A stretch of 64,000 bases of DNA from Charina bottae (lineage: Eukaryota > Chordata > Lepidosauria > Squamata > Charinaidae), in assembly GCA_023362775.1 (NCBI GenBank), contig JALMGJ010000004.1, forward strand, positions 82,517,798 to 82,581,797, given 5' to 3'. A program made the translations under genes and the position numbers. The notes beneath the pieces were generated by a model. The model was given only the letters and a program-made list of their open reading frames with translations, had not been told where the DNA came from and did not search any database. This document shows, piece by piece, positions 44,620 to 55,640 of the stretch (the first letter of the stretch is position 1; every line of letters begins with the position of its first letter).

Positions 44620-46045
44620 TTTTGCTTACCTCTGCTTTATACCAAATATCTATATTTAGACCTCCTGCTGTGTTCGGCATTCTCTAACAAAATCTGTGTT
44701 GATTAATAGGTTGGGTGAAATTCTTTGTTTCTCTCTCCTTGTCCTCAGCCATACCATGCCTAAGGAAACTACGCTGAAAACTGTCTGTCTCACTAAGTCT
44801 ATGAAGGTTCTCAGTCATCCAGGTGGAATTGTCTGTAGCTTGAATCATGTCAACTGGATTTCTATTTTCTCAGTGGAAACGTTTTGCTCCTTATCCAAGG
44901 AGCTTCTTCAGTCTGAGCAAAGTTGGTAAGGGAATCCTAAATATGTTTCTAGGTAGCTGTATGACCTTACACCTGGGGCTAGGTCATGGTTATATTGAGA
45001 TGTTATTTTAAGTCCTTTTATCGATAAAAGGACTTAAAAATAACATCTCAATATAACCATGACCTAGCCCCAGGTGTAAGGTCACACAGCTACCTAGAAA
45101 CATATTTAGGATTCCCTTACCAACTTTGCTCAGACTGAAGAAGCTCATTGGATAAGGAGCAAAACATTTCCACTGAGAAAATAGAAATCCAGCTGACATG
45201 ATTCAAGCTACATCCTGTCTCACTAAGCTTACAGTGAAGTACTACTGTGCAATTCACTTTTCCTCAGCTGCTGTTCTGCCAAGTGTCCAAGCAGTGATCA
45301 GGTGCTCAGGCAATTGGTTCTTTTAGATCCAGAGACAATAAGTACACCAGTGGATAAAGAAACTTTAAGCTTTATTATAAACTTAAGCAAACAAGGTTAA
45401 ACAGAAACACAGTTTAAACCAGAAACACAGTTTAGGCAGATTAAACAAAAGCATAAAAAGCATAGCATAAAGGAAGAGAAATCATACATACCAAGCAAGT
45501 TAACCCTATTCCCTTTAGCTGCTAGGACCCTCCTGACCAAAGCAGCGAGAATACCCCTTAGGATGGCAATTTTCCACAGCATCCAGCACTGGATCTGTGC
45601 AGAAGCTCCCAAACTCAAAAGACAATCCTAAGGTTTTTATCAAAATCTGGCCCCGAAACCCCGTGACCATGTTTCCATGGTACCAAGGCTGCATGGCCTG
45701 ACCTTGGCTGGGAAAATTCCCAGGGTCTATGCACCTGTTTATGACATCATCTAAGAGCCTGGGAAGCTTTACAGATAAGCCAATGCCTAACAACAACAAT
45801 CTCTTATCCCCCCCCCCCATTCCAAGCCACTTGAGGGGCTGTTGGAGGAGTGGACTTATGCTTAAACTAACGATCTTGGGGTAATCTATCTCCCCCTCCA
45901 TTCCAAACAGAAATAAAAACAAGCCAGTTAAACATCAGCATAACTCAAAATAAACTCTAATCTTCTTCGTGTGAGGTAAAAAATCAAAATATGTCACCTA
46001 ACTCCTCGAAATAACAAAGGTCTTCCGCATTTCCACTACAGCTGC
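44620..46045 (-). mobile_element. Possible LTR-retroelement fragment, interrupted by the long palindrome
   Basis: On the minus strand, TGTAGTGGAAATGC at the right end leads through a GC-richer body to TTATAATAAAGCTTAAAG (polyadenylation signal, about 45365-45380) and CCACTGGTGTACTTATTGTC. That order resembles U3-R-U5. The far end is uncertain because of the insertion at 44798-45214, and no TSD or matching CA end was found. It could instead be another kind of repeat. Confidence 0.3.
44798..45214 (-). mobile_element. 417-bp palindromic Penelope-like insertion (long form), 13-bp TSD
   Basis: Flanked by perfect duplications CTGTCTCACTAAG (44785-44797 and 45215-45227). Arms 44834-45022 and 45023-45212 are inverted repeats with about four substitutions and one indel (about 97% identity) and essentially no spacer (centre TTTTATCGATAAAA). 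A 36-bp single-copy tail (44798-44833) matches, inverted, the tail of the short form. Each arm holds the CTGAAGA and stem II hammerhead blocks, but box 2 reads AAAA instead of GAAA, so these are probably inactive. Confidence 0.88.
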
Positions 46046-46820
46046 GTCAACCTATGAAGACAAACAAAGCACTGTAAAATGTAGATCATACATTGTTCTG
46101 AGATGATTGCATTGCTTTGTTCACATTTGCTCTCAGAGACTAAAGACATTAAGAAATAAAATTAATTGGGAATGAACACAAGATGAGAAGAGTTCATGTT
46201 CCAAAGATAGTTACATGGAATAGACAGATAACTATAGATGATCTTTTCATGTGCTAAAACATACTTATTAAATGCATTACTTCAAAGAGTAACAACAGTA
46301 TGCTAGGTTTTGATAGGAATCTATCTTAAAAAATAATAAACCTAATTCACAGATATGGATAACACAAATCATTATTTCAAATTTTCAAGTTCACCTGTAT
46401 ATAGCAAAGAAAGTATGTTTGATGCTAATCTTATTCTATAATCTTACATTCTTTTTTTTTTGGTGTTCTTCATTAAAGAAAAGAAGGATCTTTGAGAGCT
46501 TGGATGAAATATCATAGTGACTATCAGATAGTTCAGCAGATCATGCCTCAGATATAGGTTTACTAAGTGGTTTTTGTAAAAGTACAGGATTCAGTTCTGT
46601 GATACAAATTTTATTGTTCTTAATAAATGTGAATGTGTATGATACAAAATAATGTATTTTCTCCTTAAGTGTCGGCATATTTACAAACTAGGGATGTACA
46701 CATCAATCTAAATCCCAACTTCAATATATTATAAGTATTAAAGTTTCATTCCATTTTATTTATCATTTGTGTGGGTGTCCTTGCACCCATGTATACTGCA
46801 GCACTAGCCTGTTGGATAGG
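46046..46820. other. No feature recognised
   Basis: Unique AT-rich sequence. Confidence 0.45.
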
Positions 46821-46828
46821 ATGTAGAT

Positions 46829-46950
46829 CAGTGTTTTTCAAACTTGGCAACTTTTAAGATGTGTGGACTTCAAATCCCAGCATGGCTGACTGGGGAATTC
46901 TGGGAGTTGAAATCAACACATCTTAAAGTTGCCAAGTTTGAGAAACAGTG
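46829..46950. mobile_element. hAT-type MITE with perfect 8-bp TSD
   Basis: A 122-bp element that is almost entirely two inverted arms: CAGTGTTTTTCAAACTTGGC with GCCAAGTTTGAGAAACAGTG, and CAACTTTTAAGATGTGTGG with its counterpart. TSD ATGTAGAT at 46821-46828 and 46951-46958. A common squamate MITE layout. Confidence 0.9.
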
Positions 46951-47224
46951 ATGTAGATCAACTCCAGCAATATTTTAAAGTATTCTTCTTTATTGCAGAG
47001 CTGGGCTTTGTAGCTTCATTAGTGAATTTCAGATTCACTAATGAATGAACCTAACTGGAGTAATGTAAAATTATGGGAAGAGTTCATCAAACATGAGTCC
47101 TAACTATCCTCAGAAATGAAGGTCTTGGCAAAGATGAAGTTCTAATAACAATAGAACAATAGAATAAATCACAATCACCTGGATATTATGGTATTTTTTC
47201 TGATTTTCTCTGATAACTTTTAAG

Positions 47225-47560
47225 GTTTTTGTTGTTATTTCTTTTTATTAATTGAATATAACAAACAAACAAACAAACAAACAGAAAGACAAAAATACCT
47301 CATTGTAAAGAAAGAAAAAATAGGAAAATGAAAAGAAAGACAGAAAGAAACTGAAATATAAAAGGCAAATACTAACAAATCCATATGCAAAAGTTCCACA
47401 TACGCATTTTAGTGATTGGTAGCCATACTAACCAGTTTCATTTTTAGAAAAACAAATAAAAAATAATAGTGAAAAAGAGAATAGGAAAAAGAAACGCTGT
47501 GTGTATGCCTCTCATACATATATGAGTATGAGTAACTTTTGTATAGCATTTAAATTGTTT
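47225..47560 (-). mobile_element. Possible L1-like 3' end
   Basis: On the minus strand, T-rich text with CTTTCTTTCTGTC runs and a final (GTTT)n, ATTCAATTAATAAAAAG tail resembles the 3' ends at 10.7 and 47.7 kb. The (AAAC)n at 47262-47283 is inside. Boundaries not defined. Confidence 0.35.
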
Positions 47561-47704
47561 TATACTTACATTGCAGCTAATATGGAGTTAGCCTGATTCT
47601 TGTTTTGTCCTCAGAAATGCAGTGAAGTCCAATAAGTCCAGAATATTATTTTACTGAATAAGCTGTATTCTGTTGAAATCTGAGGTTAAAACAGTTTCCC
47701 ATTG

Positions 47705-48236
47705 CTTATTTTTATTATAGTTTTATTAAACAGAAAGAAAAAAACAAGAAAAAAAACAAGAAAAGAGAAAACAAAAAAGAGGCAAAAAGAAAAATAAACT
47801 TAAAGTAAATAAACGGAATTAATAAGCATTATGGAATTAAATAAGACTAAATTTGTTAGATAAGAATCTTCAATATTACATTAGTTAGTTCTTTATAACT
47901 GAATATTTTATGTCATTTTAAAAAGTGGAGGTCATTTTTAAAATCCAAAGAGTATATAATTATCAGTAGCAATAATAATCACAGTATAAACAATGAAGTA
48001 AAATAAAGAATTGCAGTAATTTCCTTCTGAACAGTGAAAAAGCTATCCTAATTTAAGAGATCAATGAAAACTAGAATATTAAGATGTGGGACAACTCCAT
48101 ATGTAGATTTGTTTGTTTGTTTGTTTGTTTATTTATTTATTTATTCATTCAATTTGTATAGCCACCCATCTCAAACCAGTGACTGGGTGGTGAAGAATTA
48201 TAATCCAAAAATGGTTTCCAAGTAAAATTAAATCCT
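47705..48236 (-). mobile_element. L1-like 3' fragment, 11-bp TSD, with a nested L2 tail
   Basis: Duplications GTTTCCCATTG at 47694-47704 and 48237-48247 bracket the segment. Its left end is the minus-strand 3' end (TTTAATAAAACTATAATAAAAATAAG), like the unassigned element tail at 10.75 kb. 48104-48195 within it is an antisense L2-type tail ((TTTG)n(TTTA)n, then GCCACCCATCTCA and GACTGGGTGG). Confidence 0.45.
48104..48195 (-). mobile_element. L2-type LINE 3' tail
   Basis: (TTTG)n(TTTA)n, then TTCAATTTGTATAGCCACCCATC and GTGACTGGGTGG. The paired GGGTGG stem is degraded but recognisable. Confidence 0.5.
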
Positions 48237-48470
48237 GTTTCCCATTGTTTAGACAAAATGGCAATCTCCAATTACTTATTCCATTCAGTGTTTAAAATCT
48301 GCATATTAAGTTGATATATTGATGAGAGGTATAAAGATTAATAATGAGCTTTTTTTATTAGCACAGGATTTAGTGATTGTTTCTGTTAAATAGAAATTGA
48401 TTTGAAAATGCCACTGCTCATGTATGGTTACTATACCTCAAAGGTTAAAACATAAAATGTCCATTATAGT

Positions 48471-48962
48471 GGGGCGCGGTGGCTCAGCGGGTTAAACCGC
48501 TGAGCCGTTAGTCTGCCGACCATAAGGTCGGCAGTTCGAATCCGCGTGGCAGGGTGAGCTCCCGTCACTAGCCCCAGCTCCATCCCACCCAGCTGATCGA
48601 AAGCCACCGGCAAGTAGATGAATGGGGACCACTCACATGGGCCAATTTGCTGGTGTCCTTCTCGGAGGGTCACCCTCGGACCAAGAAGAAAGCTGGTTCC
48701 CGTGGATGGCGGCAGAGGATGGCAGAGGACGGCGGATCCCGAAAAACGACAACTTCCTGGATGTCAGCAGCGAGCTCAGAAGCAAAGGTTCCTGGGACAT
48801 GTAGTCCGACCTGCGGTTGAAGAGCCGGTTCCCTCACCCCCTCCCTAATCGCGCGGGTAATATAATATGATTGTATAATTGAATTTACATGATTGTAAGC
48901 CGCCTAGAGCCCTCCATTAGGGAGGGGATAGGCGGGGTATAAATAAGATAAAATAAATAAAT
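48471..48962 (+). mobile_element. Composite tRNA SINE with L2-type 3' end
   Basis: tRNA-like head GGGGCGCGGTGGCTCAGCGG with B box CAGTTCGAATCC (48533-48544). The body shares GGTGAGCTCCCGTCACTAGC, CCCCAGCTC and AAGTAGATGAAT with the Sauria SINEs. A different middle (to about 48850) follows, then GATTGTAAGCCGCCTAGAGCC, GGCGGGGTATAAATAAG and an (AAAT)n tail of L2 type. At about 490 bp it is long for a SINE and differs from the Sauria copies in its 3' half, so it should depend on an L2-type partner, not BovB. No TSD found. Confidence 0.8.
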
Positions 48963-49349
48963 TAACAATACCCAAGAAAACCTCTTTATATGTGTTATTC
49001 ATAATTAATCATTGTAAATATAATTTATGTAATTATTTGTAATTATGTAATTATTTGTAATTACATCAAATGTAATTATTTTAAAGTATCATGTAGAATA
49101 AGAATACCTAATTAATCAATCCAGTACATATACAACCATTGTAACCATTTAGTGTATGATTAAATAAATCTTTGCCTATTGGCATCAATTTTGACTTGTG
49201 CCAACAGTTTACAGAGTATCCTATATTTCACCCAAACATGTTAATCTAGTGCATCAGAGTTGGAATCAAGTCAAAGTGGGAAGATCAAAAATAAAAAAAA
49301 TAAAAAATAGCAGTTTATAATACCTATTTATATTCTACTGAATTATGTG
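48963..49349. other. No feature recognised
   Basis: AT-rich, with repeated ATGTAATTATTTGTAATT phrases at about 49025-49085. Confidence 0.4.
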
Positions 49350-50215
49350 GCCCCCTTCCCCAAATGTTTTAATTTTGTCTAACAGTACAAAGCAAAGTTT
49401 CAAACTCATTTCAAAAATCAAAGGAGAAAATAAACACCTTGTCTAGTATCTTTATAGAGGAAAAAGTAGATTTAAAAGATCATTGATCTTCACCTTAGAT
49501 TTAGAGGATTTATAGAGAATTTATATCTATTTTATAAATCCTTTGGGGAATCCACATTCTTCTAAAGTACCATACATATACATTCTATTCAGTATTTCAA
49601 AAATGTTTTCTGCATCAAATGATAGAATTGAGGCTTTATCTTTTTTTGTTCAAATCAATCAAACCTATTACCAGCTTAATATTACCTAATCTAGTGTTAA
49701 TGAAACCCATTTCATAATTCTTAACCTCTGAAGAAATTAATTGAAATCTATTACTGAACAACAACAAATTAGTTAAAGCATCAGTTAATATTTTAATATC
49801 TACAACAATTTTATTTATTTTATTTTTTATTGTGATATTTATACCCAATCAATGAAAGAGGAAGATAGTTAGCACATGCAATATAATCTTTATTGGGTTT
49901 TGGTATTAACTGTAACATATGCTTCATTAAATTAAGAAGATAAGATAGCATTTTCAAAATTATTATTTTTTAAGTAATTTATATAGCTGCCTATCTCATA
50001 ACAGTGACTCTGGGTAGTATACAAAATTAAAATGCAAGAATTAAAACAATTAAAATCCAACAATTATTGTATAGTTCATATAGGAGCAAGTAAATCAATA
50101 AATGTTTTGTACTATTACAGGAAATCCATCCAGCCCTAGTGCTTTAATCATATTTAAAATAACTTTTTTATCATAGTCAAAGAGCAACTAGCAGTTGCTT
50201 TGCTAGTTTCTAGTC
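49350..50215 (-). mobile_element. L1-clade LINE ORF2 relic (minus)
   Basis: Antisense decoding gives L1 reverse-transcriptase landmarks in the right order. GLDGFP (about 50145-50125) is first, then an LIPKPNKDY stretch (about 49905-49875), and then, after gaps, DTRQG-like text (about 49455-49440). Many stops and indels. A short antisense L2 tail (49970-50035) interrupts it. Confidence 0.6.
49970..50035 (-). mobile_element. L2-type LINE 3' tail
   Basis: TAATTTATATAGCTGCCTATCTC, then GTGACTCTGGGTAGTATAC: a decayed antisense L2 tail nested in the L1 relic. Confidence 0.45.
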
Positions 50216-50479
50216 GCAGAAGGTCAGTTTTAGATTCACGTAATTTATATTCCCTGCTATGTTTCATAAGTATTTTCATTATTTAGATCATATATGTTAC
50301 AATCATATTATTTTGGGGGGAGAGAATATCCCACCCATAAAAGACAATAATTTGTGAAATTATTACTACAATTAGAACATACATAGACTTAATTGACCCT
50401 TGGCATTTGTTCATTCTTGTCATTTAGCCATGCATCAGAAATGTTATGGCCTTGATTACTTTGGTTTCCGTAATATTAT

Positions 50480-50990
50480 TTCAAGAGATTTTATCACATA
50501 TCAGATCAAAGCCCAATTACTTTGAAATTTACAACTATAACAGCTTATTATACCATCTGGATGTTGGTATTTCAATAAATTGAATGATACTGAAGCAAGT
50601 GACATTGCAGATAAGTTTTGAGATATTTCAATACATTGCTTATATCATAAACATTGGGAAAATACTAGTAGGGTCGTGGGAAATCACATTAAAAAATTAA
50701 GCTTTGTTAAAGATCAGACTAAGATATATAACTCTCCTGAAAATATAAATTTTCAATTTTAAAATGTTAGTCTTGTAACAAATGTGAGAGCTTATCTGAT
50801 CAGGATATAGAGGCTTTTAGATACGATTAGATGCCCTACGACAACCGTTATCAGTTAGTCCATTGTTTGTTGATGAGATAAAAAAGTGATTTTGTATATG
50901 AGTGATTAGCACCAGGACCTGATGGATTTCCTGTGGAATGATATAAAACATTTATTAATATGATTGCTCCTCATAACTTTTAAAGTTCAA
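50480..50990 (+). mobile_element. L1-clade LINE ORF2 relic (plus)
   Basis: The APGPDGFPVE motif (about 50910-50940), followed by YKTFINMIAPH, is the start of an L1-type reverse transcriptase. Upstream frames are broken. It lies in inverted orientation to the L1 relic on its left, with overlapping protein coordinates, so they are two separate insertions or an inversion product. Confidence 0.6.
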
Positions 50991-51956
50991 CGCAATAAGA
51001 ATTTAGATTATGAGCTCATTTAGCAACGAAGAGATAGAAGACCACTTCGTTCTGTTTGTTGCCATTTACCATTCTTGAGTATCTCCTTTCCCAAAATGTA
51101 CCTTGAGTTCTGTAATTATTTTAGTGTTGACAATTCCTACTAAAGGCTCATCCTATCCCAAAACCAATGTAATTTTTTTTCACTCTTGGCAACCAACATT
51201 CTGCTTCATTCACAATACCTGCCCAATACCTTTCAGAGTTTGGTGCTGCACTCAGCAGCTTCCATAATAGAATTCACAGAGCAAGGGAGTAGAGAAATAA
51301 GTGCATATTGAGGTAGTAGGTTTAAATTAATTTGAAATATGCATGCAATTCATCTTCTCAGAATTGTAAATTGATGACTATTTTATTGTAAATTTCTTTC
51401 CAGAATTGCTCAGTTGTTCTCTTGGCTGGGAGCTGTAACAACTATAGATACTAGACGAGGATCTAAAATGTCAAAACACATAGTTCTAATTACTTCAGAA
51501 ATTCATTTCCTATGCTTGAACCAAACTTGCAGTGTAAGAAAGCAACTAGCCTGATAAGCTACCACTGAGTGCATTTGCTCAAGGCATCAGTATGACAAGA
51601 CTAATGTCACCCACTACAAAATGGTAAGCTGTCAGATGTGTCAGGATCAAATACCCTTGGAATAAATACTAGGTGTCCAGTCTTTATCTATAGAAATGGA
51701 TTCTCAGCTTGCCACATTTTCAGCAGTTTCATGAGCCATGAGCTGCAGAATAACCTTTTACAGGTCTATCTTCAAGTGGAGTCTGGCTTGGTTGCAGGAG
51801 CATCCACACTGACTGTCATTGTCTTCAAAATGGCAGCTATGACCTGATCAAAACTGCCTTTTTTTATAAGCGTGAATGTGTGTAATACATGTTAATAGGG
51901 AGCATGATTGCCCAGTCGGGCCCACCATTTTGAAGCCGCTGTCATTGCTGCTAATA
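50991..51956. other. No feature recognised
   Basis: Unique sequence. The open frame at 51638-51847 has no motif. Confidence 0.45.
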
Positions 51957-52015
51957 TTTATTTTTTTATTTATTCAAATTTGTATTACCGCCCATCTTCC
52001 CCATTGGAGATACCA
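51957..52015 (-). mobile_element. L2-type LINE 3' tail
   Basis: TTTATTTATTCAAATTTGTATTACCGCCCATCTTCCCC, an antisense L2 tail almost identical to that at 0.8 kb but cut short. Confidence 0.6.
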
Positions 52016-52438
52016 GGAACCATATTCCTGATTGACTGACAAGAATTGGCAACCAAAGAAGGTTATGAGACCAAGTTATCTTGCTTCAGCAGTTTCATAG
52101 AACTCCTATACTGACTAATGCAGTATAAGTGCTGGTGCTTTCCTGATACTGGTTTTTTTCCCCCCGCAAAGTTAATTCTGGGCATATTAAAATTTGCATA
52201 TCTAAAATCTGTCATATCTTTTTTTTTAATTACAAATGGAATAAAGAAACTTGAAGACACAAATCAAATTGCTAAAAATATGGTAATATGGAAGAAAGTG
52301 AAGTACATTTCCTCTATGAATAGTTTATGTTGAGATATTTCTTCCTCTTTCAACTAGCTCAGAAGGGCATATCTAAAATATAATCCTTTCTTAGAAAACA
52401 TGATAATAGGTAACAATTTCTCATATTTATTAGCATCC
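52016..52438. other. No feature recognised
   Basis: Unique sequence. Confidence 0.45.
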
Positions 52439-52535
52439 GGGAGACAGTGGAGGACAGGAAGGCCTGGCGTACTATGGTCCATGAGGTCATGAAGAGTCGG
52501 ACACGACTAAACGACTGAACAACAACAACAAAAAA
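52439..52535 (+). mobile_element. BovB LINE 3' end
   Basis: GGAGGACAGGAAGGCCTGGC, GTCCATGAGGTCATGAAGAG, TCGGACACGACTAAACGACTG, AACAACAACAAC: the last 100 bp of BovB (end of the ORF and 3'UTR), 5'-truncated. Confidence 0.85.
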
Positions 52536-53579
52536 CCACTGAAACTCCCAATTTCTATTTTTGAAAACTAAGTCTTAATTGATATAGGCTTGATTATTGT
52601 TGCCTTCCTTGGTTAGTACTGAAGTTTAGAAGTGCAAAAATATCTATACTGGTAATATCAATATGTATATTTGTGTCTCACAAAGTAAGGGACATGATCT
52701 TCAAAATTATAACTTGTTATCTGTCTTAAATCTACTTTTCCCAAACTTCTGTTGTATTAAAATTTAAGTATAGACTGGCAATTCCACAGATCAATTCCTA
52801 TAAAAAAAAGTGATAGTTCAATTTTTTTAAATTGAAAAAATTAAAAAAAATTGACACTCTTCTTGTTTTAATTAAATGTATTTAATTAAAACATTTAATG
52901 TATAAAACAATAAAATCAGAGAGCCAAAAATAAAGTCAGGAGTAAAACAATTTAATCTCTTGACACTTGCTATTAAGTGACAGTCTAGCCTTTTTGAATC
53001 TTTTTTTATTCATCTGAAATTAGCAGGGTGTGGATCTGAAGCTTATAGTCTAATGTTCCCATTGAGGAAAATCCTGCCATCATAGCCTTCAAAGCCATGA
53101 CACTTCAAGCAACTTTTAACACAGTGAAGACAAAAGAAGCTCCTTTGGAAGAAAACAGTAATAATAAATCTGTTCAACATCAAATTAAATCACTCCTCTT
53201 ATCATACTATCCCTTTCACATGGACTCATAGGTCCTAGCATACAGCACACCTTCTTGTGACACCTGCCCCCTTTTCTTAGTGACAGCTATCAAAGTTAAG
53301 TTTTGTTATCAGGCAGTAATTCATTGCAGCAGCTTTTGCAGGGCTCCCACCTCCCTATAACAGGCAACAATAAAGCAATAAATAGAGATTTGGATTAAGC
53401 ATATCGGGCTAGGCTTTTTAAACTGAGTTAATTCTATATTGTATGCGCACACAGCCTATATATAGTGGACTATATATAGATATCCCTGTATTCTAATTCT
53501 TATTTAGGAATAAAGGGACTTAATTATACAGCCTGGTACTTTCTCAGCTATCAGTCTATTTTTCTAGGTGGCAGGAAAT
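52536..53579. other. No feature recognised
   Basis: AT-rich unique sequence; a small ATTTAATTAAA palindrome near 52870-52890. Confidence 0.45.

Positions 53580-53580
<1 letters not shown>

Positions 53581-53624
<44 letters not shown>
53581..53624. repeat. (CT)n microsatellite
   Basis: Pure CT run of 44 bp. Confidence 0.97.
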
Positions 53625-53627
<3 letters not shown>

Positions 53628-53905
53628 CTTCTTTGGGTAGATTTATCATATATCACTCTTCTTCTTCCCTCAGTGTGTCTTCAGACTCTCCTCCACTTCA
53701 AAACTCTTGTCTCCAGCTCTCCTGGAATAAACAACAGTAAAAACAACAACAAACCTCCAACAACCAATGCTGTCCAAATCCAGTTTGCTTTGCCGGCTGT
53801 TGCACCTCCTCCTTTCCCCTTTCCAGAAGTCCTTCATTTCAATCTCCAGCTTTCTCCTCTTCCTTGCCAGCACAGCAGCAGTCCCCTTTCCCATGGAGAT
53901 GATAG

Positions 53906-53947
53906 TAGGTAGGTAGGTAGGTAGGTAGGTAGGTATGTAGATAGATA
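53906..53947. repeat. (TAGG)n microsatellite
   Basis: Seven TAGG units grading into TAGATAGATA. Confidence 0.93.
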
Positions 53948-54112
53948 TAAAAACTCCCTTCTCTCAAGTTCTGCTTTCAGTTTGAAATAGCAGTACATCA
54001 GTTGTTCTATGATTGGACAGCAGAAGATAGCAGAGCACCATGGGCAATCACATGCTGTCACAATCCCTAATTTCTAAAAGCTGGTCTAAAGAATGACTGC
54101 TACCATTATAAC

Positions 54113-54155
54113 CTATAACTATATAACTATATAACTATATAACTATATAACTATA

Positions 54156-54222
<67 letters not shown>
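54113..54222. repeat. Compound (ATAACTAT)n(AT)n(ATT)n repeat
   Basis: Six to seven 8-bp units, then about 26 bp of AT, then about 37 bp of ATT that merges with the 3' tail of the adjacent L2 fragment. Confidence 0.95.
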
Positions 54223-54223
<1 letters not shown>

Positions 54224-54310
54224 TAAATTTATATGACTGCCCAACTCCCCCAACGGGGGACTCTGGGCGGTTTACAATAAAATTAAAGTTAAAATATAAA
54301 TATAAAATTA
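54222..54310 (-). mobile_element. L2-type LINE 3' tail
   Basis: ATTTAAATTTATATGACTGCCC, AACTCCCCCAACGGGGGACTC, TGGGCGGTTTACAATAAAA: antisense L2 end with an intact CCCCC/GGGGG hairpin. Confidence 0.7.
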
Positions 54311-54738
54311 CAAATTATTAACATAATATAAATAAATATAAAATTCAATGTGGTGAGTTGATCTCAAATAATAGGGAGGACATTATGGTATTGTTTAAGG
54401 TGGTATCATATTCAGGTTTTCTTACATATTCAGACAGCCACATTCTGTTTCAAACATTTTGGCTGTATCTCTTTCTATAGGTAGAGATGCCAATAGCTAT
54501 ATGGGCTACAGAATCCCCCAGGTGTGCTGGGAGTAAAGCTCCTGAGAACGATAGCAGCTGGAATTCAGCAAGATTTCTGATTCTCTACTCATAGGCTAGA
54601 GGAACAACATAGGGAAAGACAGCAAAGAGCTTTAATTGAATAAGTATCTAGAGTCTTGCTGCACCATTTTTAAATAACGTTCAGCTTTCACTGATATCAA
54701 GTATGGATTTTGACAAGTTGGATTATTTGGGGCTAAGC
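54311..54738. other. No feature recognised
   Basis: Unique sequence. Confidence 0.45.
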
Positions 54739-54748
54739 CTTCATCTGA

Positions 54749-54858
54749 CTCAACCATGGGGGAGCTGGGGATGGTGACGGCCGACAGGAAGCTCTGGCGT
54801 GGGCTGGTCCATGAGGTCACGAGGAGTCGGAGACGACTGAATGAATAAACAACAACAA
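54749..54858 (+). mobile_element. BovB LINE 3' end with 10-bp TSD
   Basis: GGGGGAGCTGGGGATGGTGAC, AGGAAGCTCTGGCGTGGGC, GAGGTCACGAGGAGTCGGAG, then AATAAACAACAACAA. Duplications CTTCATCTGA flank it (54739-54748 and 54859-54868). A 110-bp 5'-truncated insertion. Confidence 0.92.
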
Positions 54859-54868
54859 CTTCATCTGA

Positions 54869-55429
54869 AAGGCTGTATGTAGTTTCTTATAGCATTTCCT
54901 TACCACTGAAAACCTCACAAGCTCCAGTGAAGACTGGATATTTGTGCTTTAAAGGGTCACCTGAAAATGTCACATCCAGAAAAATTGATGAACTGTTTCC
55001 TTTCAAGCTGTTTCAAAAATGTGGATTTTTGTTTGTTTAAATTTGAATATATTGCTACTTTGACAAAAGCGCTATTGTCGAAAGAGCAATTTTAAATGCA
55101 AACACTGAAACCAATACAGTTCAGTTAGAGTTTTTCCTTAATGACATTTTCTCTTCTAGACAAAAGAGAGACACTTGTAGTCAATGATCTGCATTTACTC
55201 CCAACATAATTTTCAAAATATCTATTGACTTGCTGATTTATATTTTAAGAAATGATGGCGCAATTTGCTTTGAGGATAAAGAAGAAACTATCCCAATCAC
55301 ATTGATTTTAATCATAGAAATGCATTCTGATTTCCCCTTTGTTGATTTAAATTTATACCCACACCAGTGAGATTTCAAATGAATATCATTTAATTGTTTG
55401 TACAATGATGGCACTATCATTTTAGAAAC
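54869..55429. other. No feature recognised
   Basis: Unique sequence. Confidence 0.45.
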
Positions 55430-55439
55430 ACAAAAATAT

Positions 55440-55640
55440 CTCAATGACAAAAATGTCAACAATGAGATGGAGCATGAAGGAATGTGCTAGACAATGTCCA
55501 TGATAAAATGTCATTCTCAAGATGCTGCACAACGAGGTGCTGCTGCAATGAAATGGTGCATGGCAAAATGTCAGGACATTGAAATGTCAGCTCCGAAACA
55601 TTGCCATGACAAAATTTGTAACACAAAATGACATGATTCC
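55440..55640. repeat. Degenerate array of AAAATGTCA-type phrases
   Basis: AAAATGTCA or close variants (AAAATGTCAAC, AAAATGTCATT, AAAATGTCAGG, GAAATGTCAGC, AAAATGACATG) recur at irregular spacing, together with ATGGCA/ATGACA phrases. It may be an old tandem repeat or a decayed transposon. Confidence 0.4.
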
